From Dyella terrae (GTDB taxonomy: Bacteria > Pseudomonadota > Gammaproteobacteria > Xanthomonadales > Rhodanobacteraceae): DNA of 64,000 nt. The notes under the pieces were generated by a model that saw only the letters and a list, made by a program, of their open reading frames with translations, made no database searches and had not been told where the DNA came from. Every line of letters begins with the position of its first letter. Within the stretch, counting starts at the first letter, position 1. Of the stretch, positions 30,601 through 38,474 are shown one piece after another. The position numbers were made by a program, and so were the translations under genes. The stretch is from positions 3,348,001-3,412,000 of the forward strand of contig NZ_CP089414.1 of the NCBI RefSeq assembly GCF_022394535.1. Reading direction: 5' to 3'.

Positions 30601-30893
30601 AGGCTGTGCTGGAAGCGGCTCGCCTGCGACTTCGCCCGATCCTGATGACGTCGTTCGCTTTCATCATGGGTGTGGTGCCGCTGGTGACCTCGCATGGTGC
30701 CGGTGCGGAGATGCGCCACGCGATGGGTGTGGCTGTGTTCTCGGGCATGTTGGGTGTCACCTTTTTCGGCCTGATCTTCACCCCGCTGTTCTACGTGATG
30801 GTGCGCGGCTGGAGCGAACGCATAAGCGAACGCCGCCGCGCCCGCAAAGCCGCCCGCGACGCGCAGGCCGGCAACCTCATCGAGGAGCACTGA
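27693..30893 (+). CDS. RND efflux transporter, HAE1 family (MexF/AcrB-like)
   Basis: Proton-driven inner-membrane drug exporter. The ATG at 27693 with AGGA upstream begins the canonical MKLAQYFVDRPILAGVLSVL; 1066 aa is typical. Key proton-relay residues are seen: the Asp410-Asp411 pair in GIVVDDAIVVVENVERH and the Lys of CKNAILIVEFAREA. Twelve membrane helices and two porter loops are evident. It is followed 1 nt later by the outer-membrane gene. The divergent LysR gene and downstream SDR and reductase make the set MexEF-OprN-like. Confidence 0.95.
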   Translation: MKLAQYFVDRPILAGVLSVLIVIAGSIALFKLPISEYPEVVPPTVVVRASYPGANPKVIAETVATPLEEQINGVEGMLYTSSQSTSDGQMTLTVTFALGTDLDNAQVQVQNRVAQAQPRLPEEVQRLGVTTQKSSPDLTMVVHLISPDQRYDMLYLSNYARLHIKDQLARLDAVGDVQIFGAGEYSMRVWLDPDRLATRQLTTGDVVHAIQEQNITVAAGALNAPPGPTNAAFQLNINTQGRLITEEDFLNIIVRKAADGSFVHLRDVARVELGANSYALRSLLNNQPAVALPIFQRPGSNAIQISDEVRGLMADLKKDFPQGVDYKIVYDPTVFVRGSIEAVVHTLFEAILLVVLVVILFLQTWRASIIPLVAVPVSLIGTFAVMLMAGFSLNALSLFGLVLAIGIVVDDAIVVVENVERHIEHGLSPKEATRKAMNEVTGPIVATALVLCAVFVPAAFISGLTGQFYRQFALTIAISTVISAFNSLTLSPALSALLLQEHGAPKDKLSRFIDRAFGWLFRPFNRLFVTSANRYVGGVKRILRSSGIALVIYGGLVVLGLFGFAHVPTGFVPPQDKQYLVSFAQLPDAASLDRSEDVIRRMSDIALKQPGVESAVAFPGLSINGFTNSTNSGIVFVTLKPFEERRDASLSAGAITAALQQKYASIQDAYIAIFPPPPVNGLGTIGGFRLQVEDRSDAGFEELYKQTQGLIQASAKVPTLAGLFSSYQVSVPQIDADVDREKAKAEGVDLADVYQTMQAYLGSLYVNDFNRFGRTYQVNVSAEPGYRHEAKDILQLKTRSATGEMIPLGSFLTVNQTVGPDRVQHYNGYPTAEINGGPAPGFSSGQAQEAIEKLAAENLPNGMTFEWTELTYQQILAGNTAVLVFPLCVLLVFLVLASLYESLLLPLAVILIVPMVLLSAISGVWMSGGDNNIFTQIGLIVLVGLACKNAILIVEFAREAQIIEGMDRTQAVLEAARLRLRPILMTSFAFIMGVVPLVTSHGAGAEMRHAMGVAVFSGMLGVTFFGLIFTPLFYVMVRGWSERISERRRARKAARDAQAGNLIEEH

Positions 30894-30894
30894 T

Positions 30895-32481
30895 ATGTCT
30901 TTCTTCAAGAACCTCAGAACTTCACTTCTCCCTCTCCCCACCGGGGAGAGGGCCGGGGTGAGGGGCCAATCCGGCGATAACCTCGCAACGGGCGTTGGCT
31001 TCATGGACCTCGCTGCTGGCACAACTGCCGCCTGCCGCCCGGCTTCACATCGCTCCGCAGCCAAGAAAGTCACCGCCATTGCCGCCGCCATCATGCTTTC
31101 CGGTTGCGTCAGCGTGGGCCCGGACTACCACGCACCGCAGGAAAAGCCGGTGGCACTGCAAGGTGTCAACACGCAGGAGTCCACGCAGACCTTCCAGGCG
31201 CAGTGGTGGAAGCAGTTCAACGACCCGACGCTGGATGCCCTTATCCAGCGCGCGGCGGCGAACAGCCCTGACCTGAAGATCGCTTTTGCACGCCTGCGTG
31301 AATCACGTGCGCTGCTTGGCGTGGCCAAGTCGCAGCAGATACCGGACGTGGAAACGGTCGCGAACTATTCGCGCAGCCGCCAGCAGCAGCCGGGTTTCAC
31401 CGACAACCGCGTCACCGCCACCAGCTATCAGGCCGGTTTCGATGCGAGCTGGGAGATCGATCTGTTCGGTGGTGTGCGTCGCTCGGTGGAAGCCGCTCGC
31501 GCGGATGCCGGCGCCAGCGAAGCCTCGCTGCAGGATGCACAGGTCACACTGTTCGCTGAGGTTGCCCGCTATTACTTCGACCTGCGTGGCGTGCAGCTAC
31601 GCATCGACGTTGCCAACCGCGATATTGAAAACCAGCGCGAGACGTTGCGTCTCATCCACGCCCGTAATGACATCGGCACGGTGTCGGAGCAGGACGTGGC
31701 CAGCGCCACAGCGCGACTGAACTTCGTGGAGGCCCAGCTGCCTACATTGCAGACGCTGGCGCAGAACGACACGTCGCGGCTTGCGGTGTTGCTGGGCGAG
31801 CGCCCGGGTGAATTGGATGTCGACCTGTCGCCGCAAGGCTTCAAGCCGATCGACGTGGCGCTGGATATCGGCAACGCAGGTGACGTGCTGCAACGCCGCC
31901 CGGACGTGCGCGTGGCCGAGCGCGAGCTTGCCGCTACCAATGCACGCATCGGCGTAGCGAAGGCCGACTACTACCCGCATATCACGCTGGGTGGCTTCCT
32001 CGGCTTCCTCGCCGGTCGCAGCAACGACTTCGGTGGACCGCAGTCGCGTGCATGGTCGATTGCGCCGAGCATCTCGTGGTCTGGCCTGAACGTGCAGCGC
32101 GTGCGATCCAACGTGAAGGCGAGCGAAGCGCGTTCGGATGCTGCGCTGGCGAACTACCAGCGCACCGTGTTGCAAGCAGTGGAAGACGTGGACAACGCTA
32201 TTGTTGGCTACAACCTGCAGCGCGATCGCGTGATCAAGTTGCAGGATCAGGTGACCAATAGCCGTCATGCCGCCGATCTCGCGCGCATCCGCTACAACGA
32301 AGGTGCCGCCGACTTCCTGCAGTTGCTCGACGCCGAGCGCACGCAGCTGGAAGCGGAGGACTCGCTGGCCGATGCACAGGCCTCGATCAACCTGCGCGCG
32401 GTATCGGTGTACAAGGCGCTGGGCGGTGGCTGGCAGGCTTGCACCACCGAGCGTTGCGACCAGCTGGCCGCGACGCCATGA
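30895..32481 (+). CDS. RND outer-membrane lipoprotein (OprN/OprM-like) with a repeat inside its 5' end
   Basis: Channel component of the RND pump. The first ATG (30895) has a strong GAGGAG box and is 1 nt after the pump stop, but the lipobox IMLSGC then falls unusually far in, near residue 70. Residues about 11-24 (LLPLPTGERAGVRG) are the translation of a dispersed palindrome, apparently inserted in frame between the native start and the signal sequence KKVTAIAAAIMLSGC. An internal ATG at 31003 could give a shorter precursor. Two OEP domains follow (WWKQFNDPTLDALIQRA; RRPDVRVAERELAATNARIG). Confidence 0.9.
   Translation: MSFFKNLRTSLLPLPTGERAGVRGQSGDNLATGVGFMDLAAGTTAACRPASHRSAAKKVTAIAAAIMLSGCVSVGPDYHAPQEKPVALQGVNTQESTQTFQAQWWKQFNDPTLDALIQRAAANSPDLKIAFARLRESRALLGVAKSQQIPDVETVANYSRSRQQQPGFTDNRVTATSYQAGFDASWEIDLFGGVRRSVEAARADAGASEASLQDAQVTLFAEVARYYFDLRGVQLRIDVANRDIENQRETLRLIHARNDIGTVSEQDVASATARLNFVEAQLPTLQTLAQNDTSRLAVLLGERPGELDVDLSPQGFKPIDVALDIGNAGDVLQRRPDVRVAERELAATNARIGVAKADYYPHITLGGFLGFLAGRSNDFGGPQSRAWSIAPSISWSGLNVQRVRSNVKASEARSDAALANYQRTVLQAVEDVDNAIVGYNLQRDRVIKLQDQVTNSRHAADLARIRYNEGAADFLQLLDAERTQLEAEDSLADAQASINLRAVSVYKALGGGWQACTTERCDQLAATP
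30927..30965 (+). repeat. Dispersed palindromic repeat unit within a coding sequence
   Basis: CCCTCTCCCC pairs perfectly with GGGGAGAGGG around ACC, followed by the family tail CCGGGGTGAGGGG. The same unit occurs in the intergenic composites at 57423-57858 and 61986-62145. Here it is translated without breaking the frame. Confidence 0.85.
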
Positions 32482-33242
32482 GCGCGGTGGCGTTTCCGGG
32501 GAGGCTATCGGGACGCCGCACGCTCGCACCCGAACCGGAACCGTCACAACGCGTGGCGCTAGTGAGCGGCGCAAATCGCGGATTGGGCTTTGAAATCTCG
32601 CGGCAACTCGCTGCCGCTGGTGTCACTGTGTTGCTCGGTGCGCGCAAGCCATTGCTCGGCGAGAAGGCGGCGCGGCAACTACGACGCGAAGGCGGCACCG
32701 TGATATCGGTGCCGCTGGATGTCACGTCCGCCGAGAGCGTCCGCGAACTCGCCGCTCGTATCGACGGTGAACATGGCCGGCTCGACATTCTGGTGAACAA
32801 CGCCGGCGCGTATTTCGACGTGGACAACCAGGCCTCTTCCGTCGACATCGACCTCGTGCGGCAGGCCCTTGAAACCAATCTGCTCGGCGCATGGCGAGTC
32901 GCGGAAGCCATGCTTCCGCTGATGCAACGCCACGGCTACGGACGTATCGTGAACGTCTCCAGCGGCTGCGGTGCGGCCGATAGCGATGGCACCAGTTGCC
33001 CCGCCTACCGCGTATCCAAAGCAGCGCTCAACAGCCACACGCGCATGCTCGCGACAGAACTCGCCGGCAGTGGCATCCTGGTGAACGCGGTGTGCCCGGG
33101 CTGGGTCGCCACCGACATGGGTGGCCATGGCGGCCGCCCCATCGCCGACGGCGCCGCGGGTATCGTATGGGCGGCCATGCTGCCATCGCGCCCTGCGATC
33201 AATGGCGGCTTCTTTCGCGACAGGCAACGCATCGATTGGTAG
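32478..33242 (+). CDS. Short-chain dehydrogenase/reductase
   Basis: A 254-aa classical SDR with an NAD(P)-binding SGANRGLGFEI (TGxxxGxG type), NNAG motif (LDILVNNAGAYFD), catalytic Ser in IVNVSSGCG and the YxxxK of CPAYRVSKAALN. The N-terminal 25 residues are an Arg/Pro-rich extension. Its ATG overlaps the stop of the outer-membrane gene by 4 nt, so it is translated with the pump. It may modify or detoxify the pump's substrate or inducer, as an oxidoreductase (MexS) does in the MexEF-OprN system; that role is inference. Confidence 0.9.
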   Translation: MSAVAFPGRLSGRRTLAPEPEPSQRVALVSGANRGLGFEISRQLAAAGVTVLLGARKPLLGEKAARQLRREGGTVISVPLDVTSAESVRELAARIDGEHGRLDILVNNAGAYFDVDNQASSVDIDLVRQALETNLLGAWRVAEAMLPLMQRHGYGRIVNVSSGCGAADSDGTSCPAYRVSKAALNSHTRMLATELAGSGILVNAVCPGWVATDMGGHGGRPIADGAAGIVWAAMLPSRPAINGGFFRDRQRIDW

Positions 33243-33281
33243 TACCTGCCTCTAGCCACTTCCAGCAAAAGGATTGCTGCC

Positions 33282-34313
33282 GTGTCACACGATCACTCCA
33301 CCTATCGACGCATCGTTCTCGCCAATCGTCCCCATGGCGAACCGACCCTGCAGGACTTTCGCCTTGAAGCGGTGCCGGTGCCGGTGCCCGCTGATGGTCA
33401 GCTGCTGCTGCGCACGCTCTATCTCTCGCTCGACCCGTACATGCGCAATCTGATGGATGAAGCCGGCACCAGCTATGCCTCGGCCGTGCCCGTCGGTGCA
33501 CCTATGGTGGGTGGAACGGTGAGTCGCGTCGAAGTTTCAAAGCATCCGGACTTCCGTGCCGGGGATCTCGTGCTGGGCTCCTCAGGCTGGCAGGAGTACG
33601 CGTTGGCCGACGCGCAAGAGCTCACGCCGCTGGGCGACCTGGCGCAGCCTTCGCTCGCACTCAGCGGGCTAGGCATGCCGGCGTTCACTGCCTACGTGGG
33701 CTTACTGGACATCGGAGCACCTAAACCCGGCGAAACCGTGGTGGTCGCGGCGGCTACGGGAGCCGTTGGCGCTACGGTCGGCCAGATCGCAAAGCTCAAG
33801 GGCGCTCGCGTCGTGGGCATCGCGGGCGGTGCGGACAAATGCGCGTACGCCGTGAGCGAACTCGGGTTCGACGCCTGCCTGGATCGTCGCGACCCCCGCT
33901 TGGCTGAGCAGCTCGCCGCTGCATGCCCCGACGGTATCGACGTCTACTTCGAGAACGTGGGTGGTGCGGTATTCGACGCCGTGCTTCCGCTGCTGAACAT
34001 CGGTGCACGTGTGCCGGTGTGCGGGTTCATTGCGCACTACAACGACAAGGCTTCGGCGGGCCCGGATCGTTTGCCGGCAGCGACAGCGGCCATTCTGCAG
34101 AAACGCATACGCATGCAGGGCTTCATCATCCTTGATCACTACGCGACCCGTTTCGACGCTTTCCGGCGCGACATGGGAGCGTGGATTGCGGATGGAAGCG
34201 TGAAGGTTCGCGAGGACGTGGTAACGGGCCTGGAACACGCACCGGAAGCCTTCATCGGACTGCTGCAAGGCCGTAATTTCGGCAAGCTGGTGATACGCAT
34301 CGCCCACGATTGA
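33282..34313 (+). CDS. Zinc-independent MDR oxidoreductase, CurA-like
   Basis: A 343-aa NADPH-dependent alkenal/one reductase family member (curcumin reductase CurA type). The N-terminal GroES-like part has LSLDPYMRNLMDE, and the Rossmann part has VVVAAATGAVGATVGQIAKLKG and later DVYFENVGGAVFDAVLPLLN, both characteristic. Zinc ligands are absent. The GTG start at 33282 has AAAAGGA 8 nt upstream. It lies 39 nt after the SDR in the same direction, probably the last gene of the efflux operon, before a hairpin at 34326. Confidence 0.9.
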   Translation: MSHDHSTYRRIVLANRPHGEPTLQDFRLEAVPVPVPADGQLLLRTLYLSLDPYMRNLMDEAGTSYASAVPVGAPMVGGTVSRVEVSKHPDFRAGDLVLGSSGWQEYALADAQELTPLGDLAQPSLALSGLGMPAFTAYVGLLDIGAPKPGETVVVAAATGAVGATVGQIAKLKGARVVGIAGGADKCAYAVSELGFDACLDRRDPRLAEQLAAACPDGIDVYFENVGGAVFDAVLPLLNIGARVPVCGFIAHYNDKASAGPDRLPAATAAILQKRIRMQGFIILDHYATRFDAFRRDMGAWIADGSVKVREDVVTGLEHAPEAFIGLLQGRNFGKLVIRIAHD

Positions 34314-34325
34314 CTGCCCGCCGAC

Positions 34326-34349
34326 CGCCACGAGCAACCGCTCGTGGCG
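34326..34349 (+). terminator. Hairpin after the CurA-like gene
   Basis: CGCCACGAG (34326-34334) pairs perfectly with CTCGTGGCG (34341-34349) around CAACCG, 12 nt after the stop codon. There is no U-tract, so intrinsic termination is uncertain. Confidence 0.5.
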
Positions 34350-34449
34350 CGGTGGATACCGGTTGTCACAGAAGTGACGACGACACATGAGGCTCGCCCT
34401 ACCTTGATGCACGGTTTCAGATTTGTGCGCATCCGGGAGAGTGACTGTC

Positions 34450-35403
34450 ATGTGGCAACAGATGATTTGCGTGGTGTTGTTGGCGATCTCGCCGCTGATG
34501 GCGCCTCTGCCCGCTGATCCACCCGTGCCAGCCCTCTTCCTGGCGGGCGATCTCGGTGACAGCGCTTCGCCTGCGTTTACACCGGATGGCGGCACCGTCT
34601 ACTTCATGCGTGGCACGGACCATGGCGCGACGGTGATGGTCTCGCACCGCGCCAACGGTCAGTGGTCGCCCCCGGTGGCTGCCTCCTTCTCTGGGCAGTG
34701 GCGTGACGGCGATCCGACCATGGCGCCCGATGGCTCCTATCTGCTGTTCACCTCCAATCGACCGGCGACGCCGGATGGCCAGCCCATCGATGCCGTGCGC
34801 AACGGAAAAGTGCTGACGGGCCAGGGCCTGAACCTCTGGCGCGTGGACCGGAAGGGTGATGGCTGGAGCGAACCCGTACGGCTTCCCGCTACCGTCAACA
34901 CGTGCAACAGCAGCTTTGCACCCAGCATCGCGGCAGACGACAGCGTCTACTACATCGGCTGCGCGCCCGACGGTGTGATCCGTCCGCTTCGCGCCACTCA
35001 CGAGAACGGCCAGTACCAAGCGTCGTACGCGGTCGCGGTGGGTGACAAGGACGCGCAGGTCCGCGATGTCGCCATCGCGCCGGATCGCTCGTTTATGGTC
35101 TTCAGCATCCGGCACGATCCCAAGCAGCCGTATCGGCTGGCCATTGTGTTCCACACCACGCACAACTGGAGCGAGCCGCAGGACCTGGGCGACACCGTCA
35201 ACGGTGGCACTCACAGCATGGGCTCGCAGCTGGGCTGCGATCATCGGACACTGTATTTCTCGAGCGATCGCGCCCTGCCAGCGACGGAACCCGCGCACGG
35301 TGTGACCAGCGACGACCACATCTGGCGCGTCTCACTGACACCGTGGCTCGCCGCGCACGGCCTGCCGTTACCCAGCGTGCCGCTGTCCTGCGTCATCGGC
35401 TGA
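34450..35403 (+). CDS. Secreted PD40/TolB-like beta-propeller protein A
   Basis: A 317-aa protein with a signal peptide (residues 1-22) and repeated PD40-like blades such as SPAFTPDGGTVYFMRG, DPTMAPDGSYLLFTSNRP and SFAPSIAADDSVYYIG. It shares the order of blades and the block SFSGQWxDxxPxMxPDG with the protein at 37470, so the two are paralogues. They flank a LytS/LytR-type two-component pair. A periplasmic ligand-binding or sensing role is possible, but no enzymatic motif is visible. Confidence 0.8.
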   Translation: MWQQMICVVLLAISPLMAPLPADPPVPALFLAGDLGDSASPAFTPDGGTVYFMRGTDHGATVMVSHRANGQWSPPVAASFSGQWRDGDPTMAPDGSYLLFTSNRPATPDGQPIDAVRNGKVLTGQGLNLWRVDRKGDGWSEPVRLPATVNTCNSSFAPSIAADDSVYYIGCAPDGVIRPLRATHENGQYQASYAVAVGDKDAQVRDVAIAPDRSFMVFSIRHDPKQPYRLAIVFHTTHNWSEPQDLGDTVNGGTHSMGSQLGCDHRTLYFSSDRALPATEPAHGVTSDDHIWRVSLTPWLAAHGLPLPSVPLSCVIG

Positions 35404-35496
35404 TGGCCGGGCACGCCTTCAGGCACTGTTGCCGTGGCGATGCCGCGTTCCACACTGTGGCGGTTTGTTGCTGCGGCTCGCGCCGGTGAGGCTTCC

Positions 35497-36585
35497 GTGT
35501 CCGACCTGATGACTGCGCCACGCTGGAAGATCTGGGGACTGGTCTTCGCCTTCTGGACCTTGCTGGGCTTGTCCTATACAGCCAGTTCGGTCATGTCCAT
35601 GATCAGCGAAGGCGAGACATTCAACTGGATTCGCCCGTTTACTTGGAACCTCACCAACGCCTATCTATGGATGCTGCTCACGCCAGTAGTGGCGTGGCTG
35701 GGGCATCAGGGTAGCCGGAGCTGGGGCCGCTTCTGGGCCGTGCATGCACCCGCCAGCATCTTGCTCGCAGCAGCCGAGGTGGCGCTGGTGCTGTCCATTT
35801 ACTGGACCCTATGCGGGCCGCCGATGTCGCAGCCTCATATGACCTTCGGCGCCTTCGCGCGCATTCAGTTTGCCTATAACTTCCACCTGAGCTTGCTCAC
35901 TTACGGCGTGATGCTGGTGGTGCTTCGCGCCATCGATTCGCAACGGCGACTACGCGATGAGCGGGTGCGCAACGCGCAGTTGGAAACGCAACTGGTGCAA
36001 TCGCAGCTGCAAACCTTGCGCGTGCAGTTGCAACCCCATTTCCTGTTCAACACACTCAATGCCATCTCCGCTCTGGCGCTGGCCGACCCGGTGCAAGCGC
36101 GGCAGATGATCGCCCGCCTGAGCGACTTTCTCCGGCTCACGCTGGAAGAACGTCACGCACAGCAGGTGCCGCTTTCGCGCGAGATGGAATTTCTCGACTG
36201 CTATCTCGGCATCCAACAAGTGCGCTTCCAGGATCGCCTCACCACGCACCTGGATGTATCCGTCGACACGATGCGGGCCATGGTTCCCAACATGATCCTG
36301 CAGCCACTGGTGGAGAACGCGCTACGCCATGGCCTGCTCGACAAGACGGAACGCGGCACGCTGCAGATTGCAACGCGACGCGATGGCGACGCGCTGGTGC
36401 TGCGCGTGGACGACGATGGCATCGGCCTGCCGCCTGATGGCGCGAAGGAAGGCATCGGGATCGGCAGCACGCGTGCGCGGCTGGATATGCTATTCGGTGA
36501 CGCTGCCACCGTGGACATGCAGCGCCGGGAAGAAGGCGGCACGCGTGTCGAACTGCGCTTTCCATTCCGGGAGTGCGTGGCATGA
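35497..36585 (+). CDS. LytS/YehU-type sensor histidine kinase
   Basis: Membrane sensor with four hydrophobic segments in the N-terminal 140 residues, a coiled stretch (RNAQLETQLVQSQLQTLRVQ), a His_kinase domain with the phospho-acceptor in LQPHFLFNTLNAIS, and an HATPase_c domain (NMILQPLVENALRHG; DDDGIGLPPDG). The start is taken at GTG 35497 because GGTGAGG lies 5 nt upstream; in-frame GTG 35434 and ATG 35440 would add about 20 residues but lack such a box. Its stop overlaps the response regulator ATG by 4 nt. The signal is unknown. Confidence 0.9.
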   Translation: MSDLMTAPRWKIWGLVFAFWTLLGLSYTASSVMSMISEGETFNWIRPFTWNLTNAYLWMLLTPVVAWLGHQGSRSWGRFWAVHAPASILLAAAEVALVLSIYWTLCGPPMSQPHMTFGAFARIQFAYNFHLSLLTYGVMLVVLRAIDSQRRLRDERVRNAQLETQLVQSQLQTLRVQLQPHFLFNTLNAISALALADPVQARQMIARLSDFLRLTLEERHAQQVPLSREMEFLDCYLGIQQVRFQDRLTTHLDVSVDTMRAMVPNMILQPLVENALRHGLLDKTERGTLQIATRRDGDALVLRVDDDGIGLPPDGAKEGIGIGSTRARLDMLFGDAATVDMQRREEGGTRVELRFPFRECVA

Positions 36586-37340
36586 ACAGTCCCGCCATCC
36601 GAACGCTGCTCGTCGATGACGAGATGCTGGCCCGCCTGGCGATACGGCAGGCGTTGGCGTCCCACACCGATGTCGCCATCGTCGGCGAATGCGCCAATGC
36701 GACGGAGGCTCGGCAGGCCATCGAGGCGCTTGATCCCGACCTGCTGTTTCTGGACATTCGGATGCCAGGCGTGGATGGCTTCCGGCTTCTTCAAGGGTTG
36801 AAGCGCAATCACCCACCGATGGTGGTGTTCGCCACGGCGTTTGGCCAACACGCCTTGCGCGCTTTCGACGCAAACGCGATCGACTATGTGCTCAAGCCCA
36901 TCGATCAGGAACGTTTCGATCAGGCCATGGCGCGCGTACGTCGCCATTGGCGAGGGCTGCACACGAGCGAAGCCGCGGCTACCGCAGCGCCCGCACCAGC
37001 GTCGCCTTACCTGCAACGACTCAGCGTGCAACAGGGCGAACACATTCGCGTCGTCGCAGCCCAGGACATCGACTGGATGCGGGCGGACGGCAACTACGTG
37101 CATATCCATGCGGGAACTACGCACTATCTTCACCGCGAGTCGTTGCGGCATTTGCTCGGGGTGCTTGATCCGGGTCGATTTCTGCGCATCCATCGCGGTA
37201 CAGCGGTGAATGTGGACCGTATCCGTGAAGTGCATCCGCTATTCCAGGGCAACGCCGAGGTGGTGTTGCAGGACGGTACCCGGCTCAATCTCAGCCGACG
37301 CTTCCGCATACAGGCCCGCCGCGCACTCGGCATGGCCTGA
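36582..37340 (+). CDS. LytTR response regulator (AlgR/LytR type)
   Basis: A 252-aa regulator with a receiver domain (phospho-acceptor Asp58 in LLFLDIRMPGVDGF, switch residues in VVFATAFGQHALRAF) and a C-terminal LytTR DNA-binding domain (about 145-250; DIDWMRADGNYVHIH, FLRIHRGTAVNVDRI). Partner of the kinase encoded with a 4-nt overlap. Likely targets include the two flanking PD40 genes, which share a GTCACAG motif about 80 nt before their starts. Confidence 0.93.
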   Translation: MNSPAIRTLLVDDEMLARLAIRQALASHTDVAIVGECANATEARQAIEALDPDLLFLDIRMPGVDGFRLLQGLKRNHPPMVVFATAFGQHALRAFDANAIDYVLKPIDQERFDQAMARVRRHWRGLHTSEAAATAAPAPASPYLQRLSVQQGEHIRVVAAQDIDWMRADGNYVHIHAGTTHYLHRESLRHLLGVLDPGRFLRIHRGTAVNVDRIREVHPLFQGNAEVVLQDGTRLNLSRRFRIQARRALGMA

Positions 37341-37469
37341 CCGCCGATACGCGAGCCTCGACCGCTTATCACCGCCCGCCAGCCGCTGGTCACAGGTCTG
37401 CTGCGTTGCGCGGAATCGTGATGCACTCTGATGTCGCTTCACCGTCCCCAGCTCGAAGGAGTGCCGTGC

Positions 37470-38447
37470 ATGCTGTCCAAGTCGTTCGCCCTGATAACGT
37501 CCGTAACTCTTGCACTCACAGCCACCAGTGCGGTGGCCGGTGAGCTCGTGGGGGCCGGCGTGATCTCCACCGGACTACAAGAGACGTCAGCAGCACTGAG
37601 TTCCGATAACAACACGCTGTATTTCATGCGTTCGGATTTCGCAGAGAAGGACGATACCATCCTGCTCAGCCATCGTCGTGGTGATGGATGGAGCACGCCT
37701 GAAGTGGCGTCGTTCTCCGGCCAATGGCACGACTCCGAACCGGCCATGTCGCCCGACGGCAAACGCCTGTACTTCGTTTCCAACCGCCCACTACGCGCGG
37801 GCGGCACACCGGTGATGGCCGAGATGGGCGGGCACACCTTCGCCGGCACCAATCTTTGGTACGTCCCGCAGCAGTCGGACGGTCGCTGGGGCATGCCCAT
37901 GCACGTCGATGGTGCACTCAACGATGGCGCGATGATCTATAACCCGTCGATCGCGGCCAACGGTGACATCTACTTTTCCGCGCATCGACCTGATTCAGGT
38001 CAGGCGTACCAGATCTATGTCGCACGACGAACGGCAAATGGTTATGCCGACCCAGAACGGGTTGACCTGGGCGGTGTTGATCACAATCGCATGGATCCTA
38101 GCGTCGATCCGCAGCAGCGTTTCCTCGTCTATGCAGGCAACGAGGGCGATTCGCTCGGCAGTGCGGATATCTACATCGCCTTCCGCGATAAGAACGGGCA
38201 CTGGAGCAAACCAGAGCACCTTCCCGGAGACGTCAATAGCGCCTCGCTGGAGAACGCGCCTTCGCTCGGTCGCCGCTTTGGGGAGCTGTACGTCTCCAGC
38301 AATCGGCAAGGCGAGGTTCATTTCCCCAAGAAGCAGGACGATGCCACATCGCTCCAGCAACGACCGCAGGAGCCACTCAACGGCTCACGCAATCTCTGGC
38401 TGTTCGATATCGGTGATGCGCTGCGGGCGCATGACATCGATCAATAG
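37470..38447 (+). CDS. Secreted PD40/TolB-like beta-propeller protein B
   Basis: A 325-aa protein beginning at ATG 37470 (AAGGAG upstream) with a signal peptide ending AVAGE. It contains PD40-type blades (SAALSSDNNTLYFMRSD, EPAMSPDGKRLYFVSNRP, NPSIAANGDIYFSAHRP, DPSVDPQQRFLVYAGN). It is a paralogue of the propeller at 34450, more strongly conserved in the first three blades. It follows the response regulator by 129 nt. Confidence 0.82.
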   Translation: MLSKSFALITSVTLALTATSAVAGELVGAGVISTGLQETSAALSSDNNTLYFMRSDFAEKDDTILLSHRRGDGWSTPEVASFSGQWHDSEPAMSPDGKRLYFVSNRPLRAGGTPVMAEMGGHTFAGTNLWYVPQQSDGRWGMPMHVDGALNDGAMIYNPSIAANGDIYFSAHRPDSGQAYQIYVARRTANGYADPERVDLGGVDHNRMDPSVDPQQRFLVYAGNEGDSLGSADIYIAFRDKNGHWSKPEHLPGDVNSASLENAPSLGRRFGELYVSSNRQGEVHFPKKQDDATSLQQRPQEPLNGSRNLWLFDIGDALRAHDIDQ

Positions 38448-38474
38448 AACGAGCTTGCATCACAACCCAAGCAG

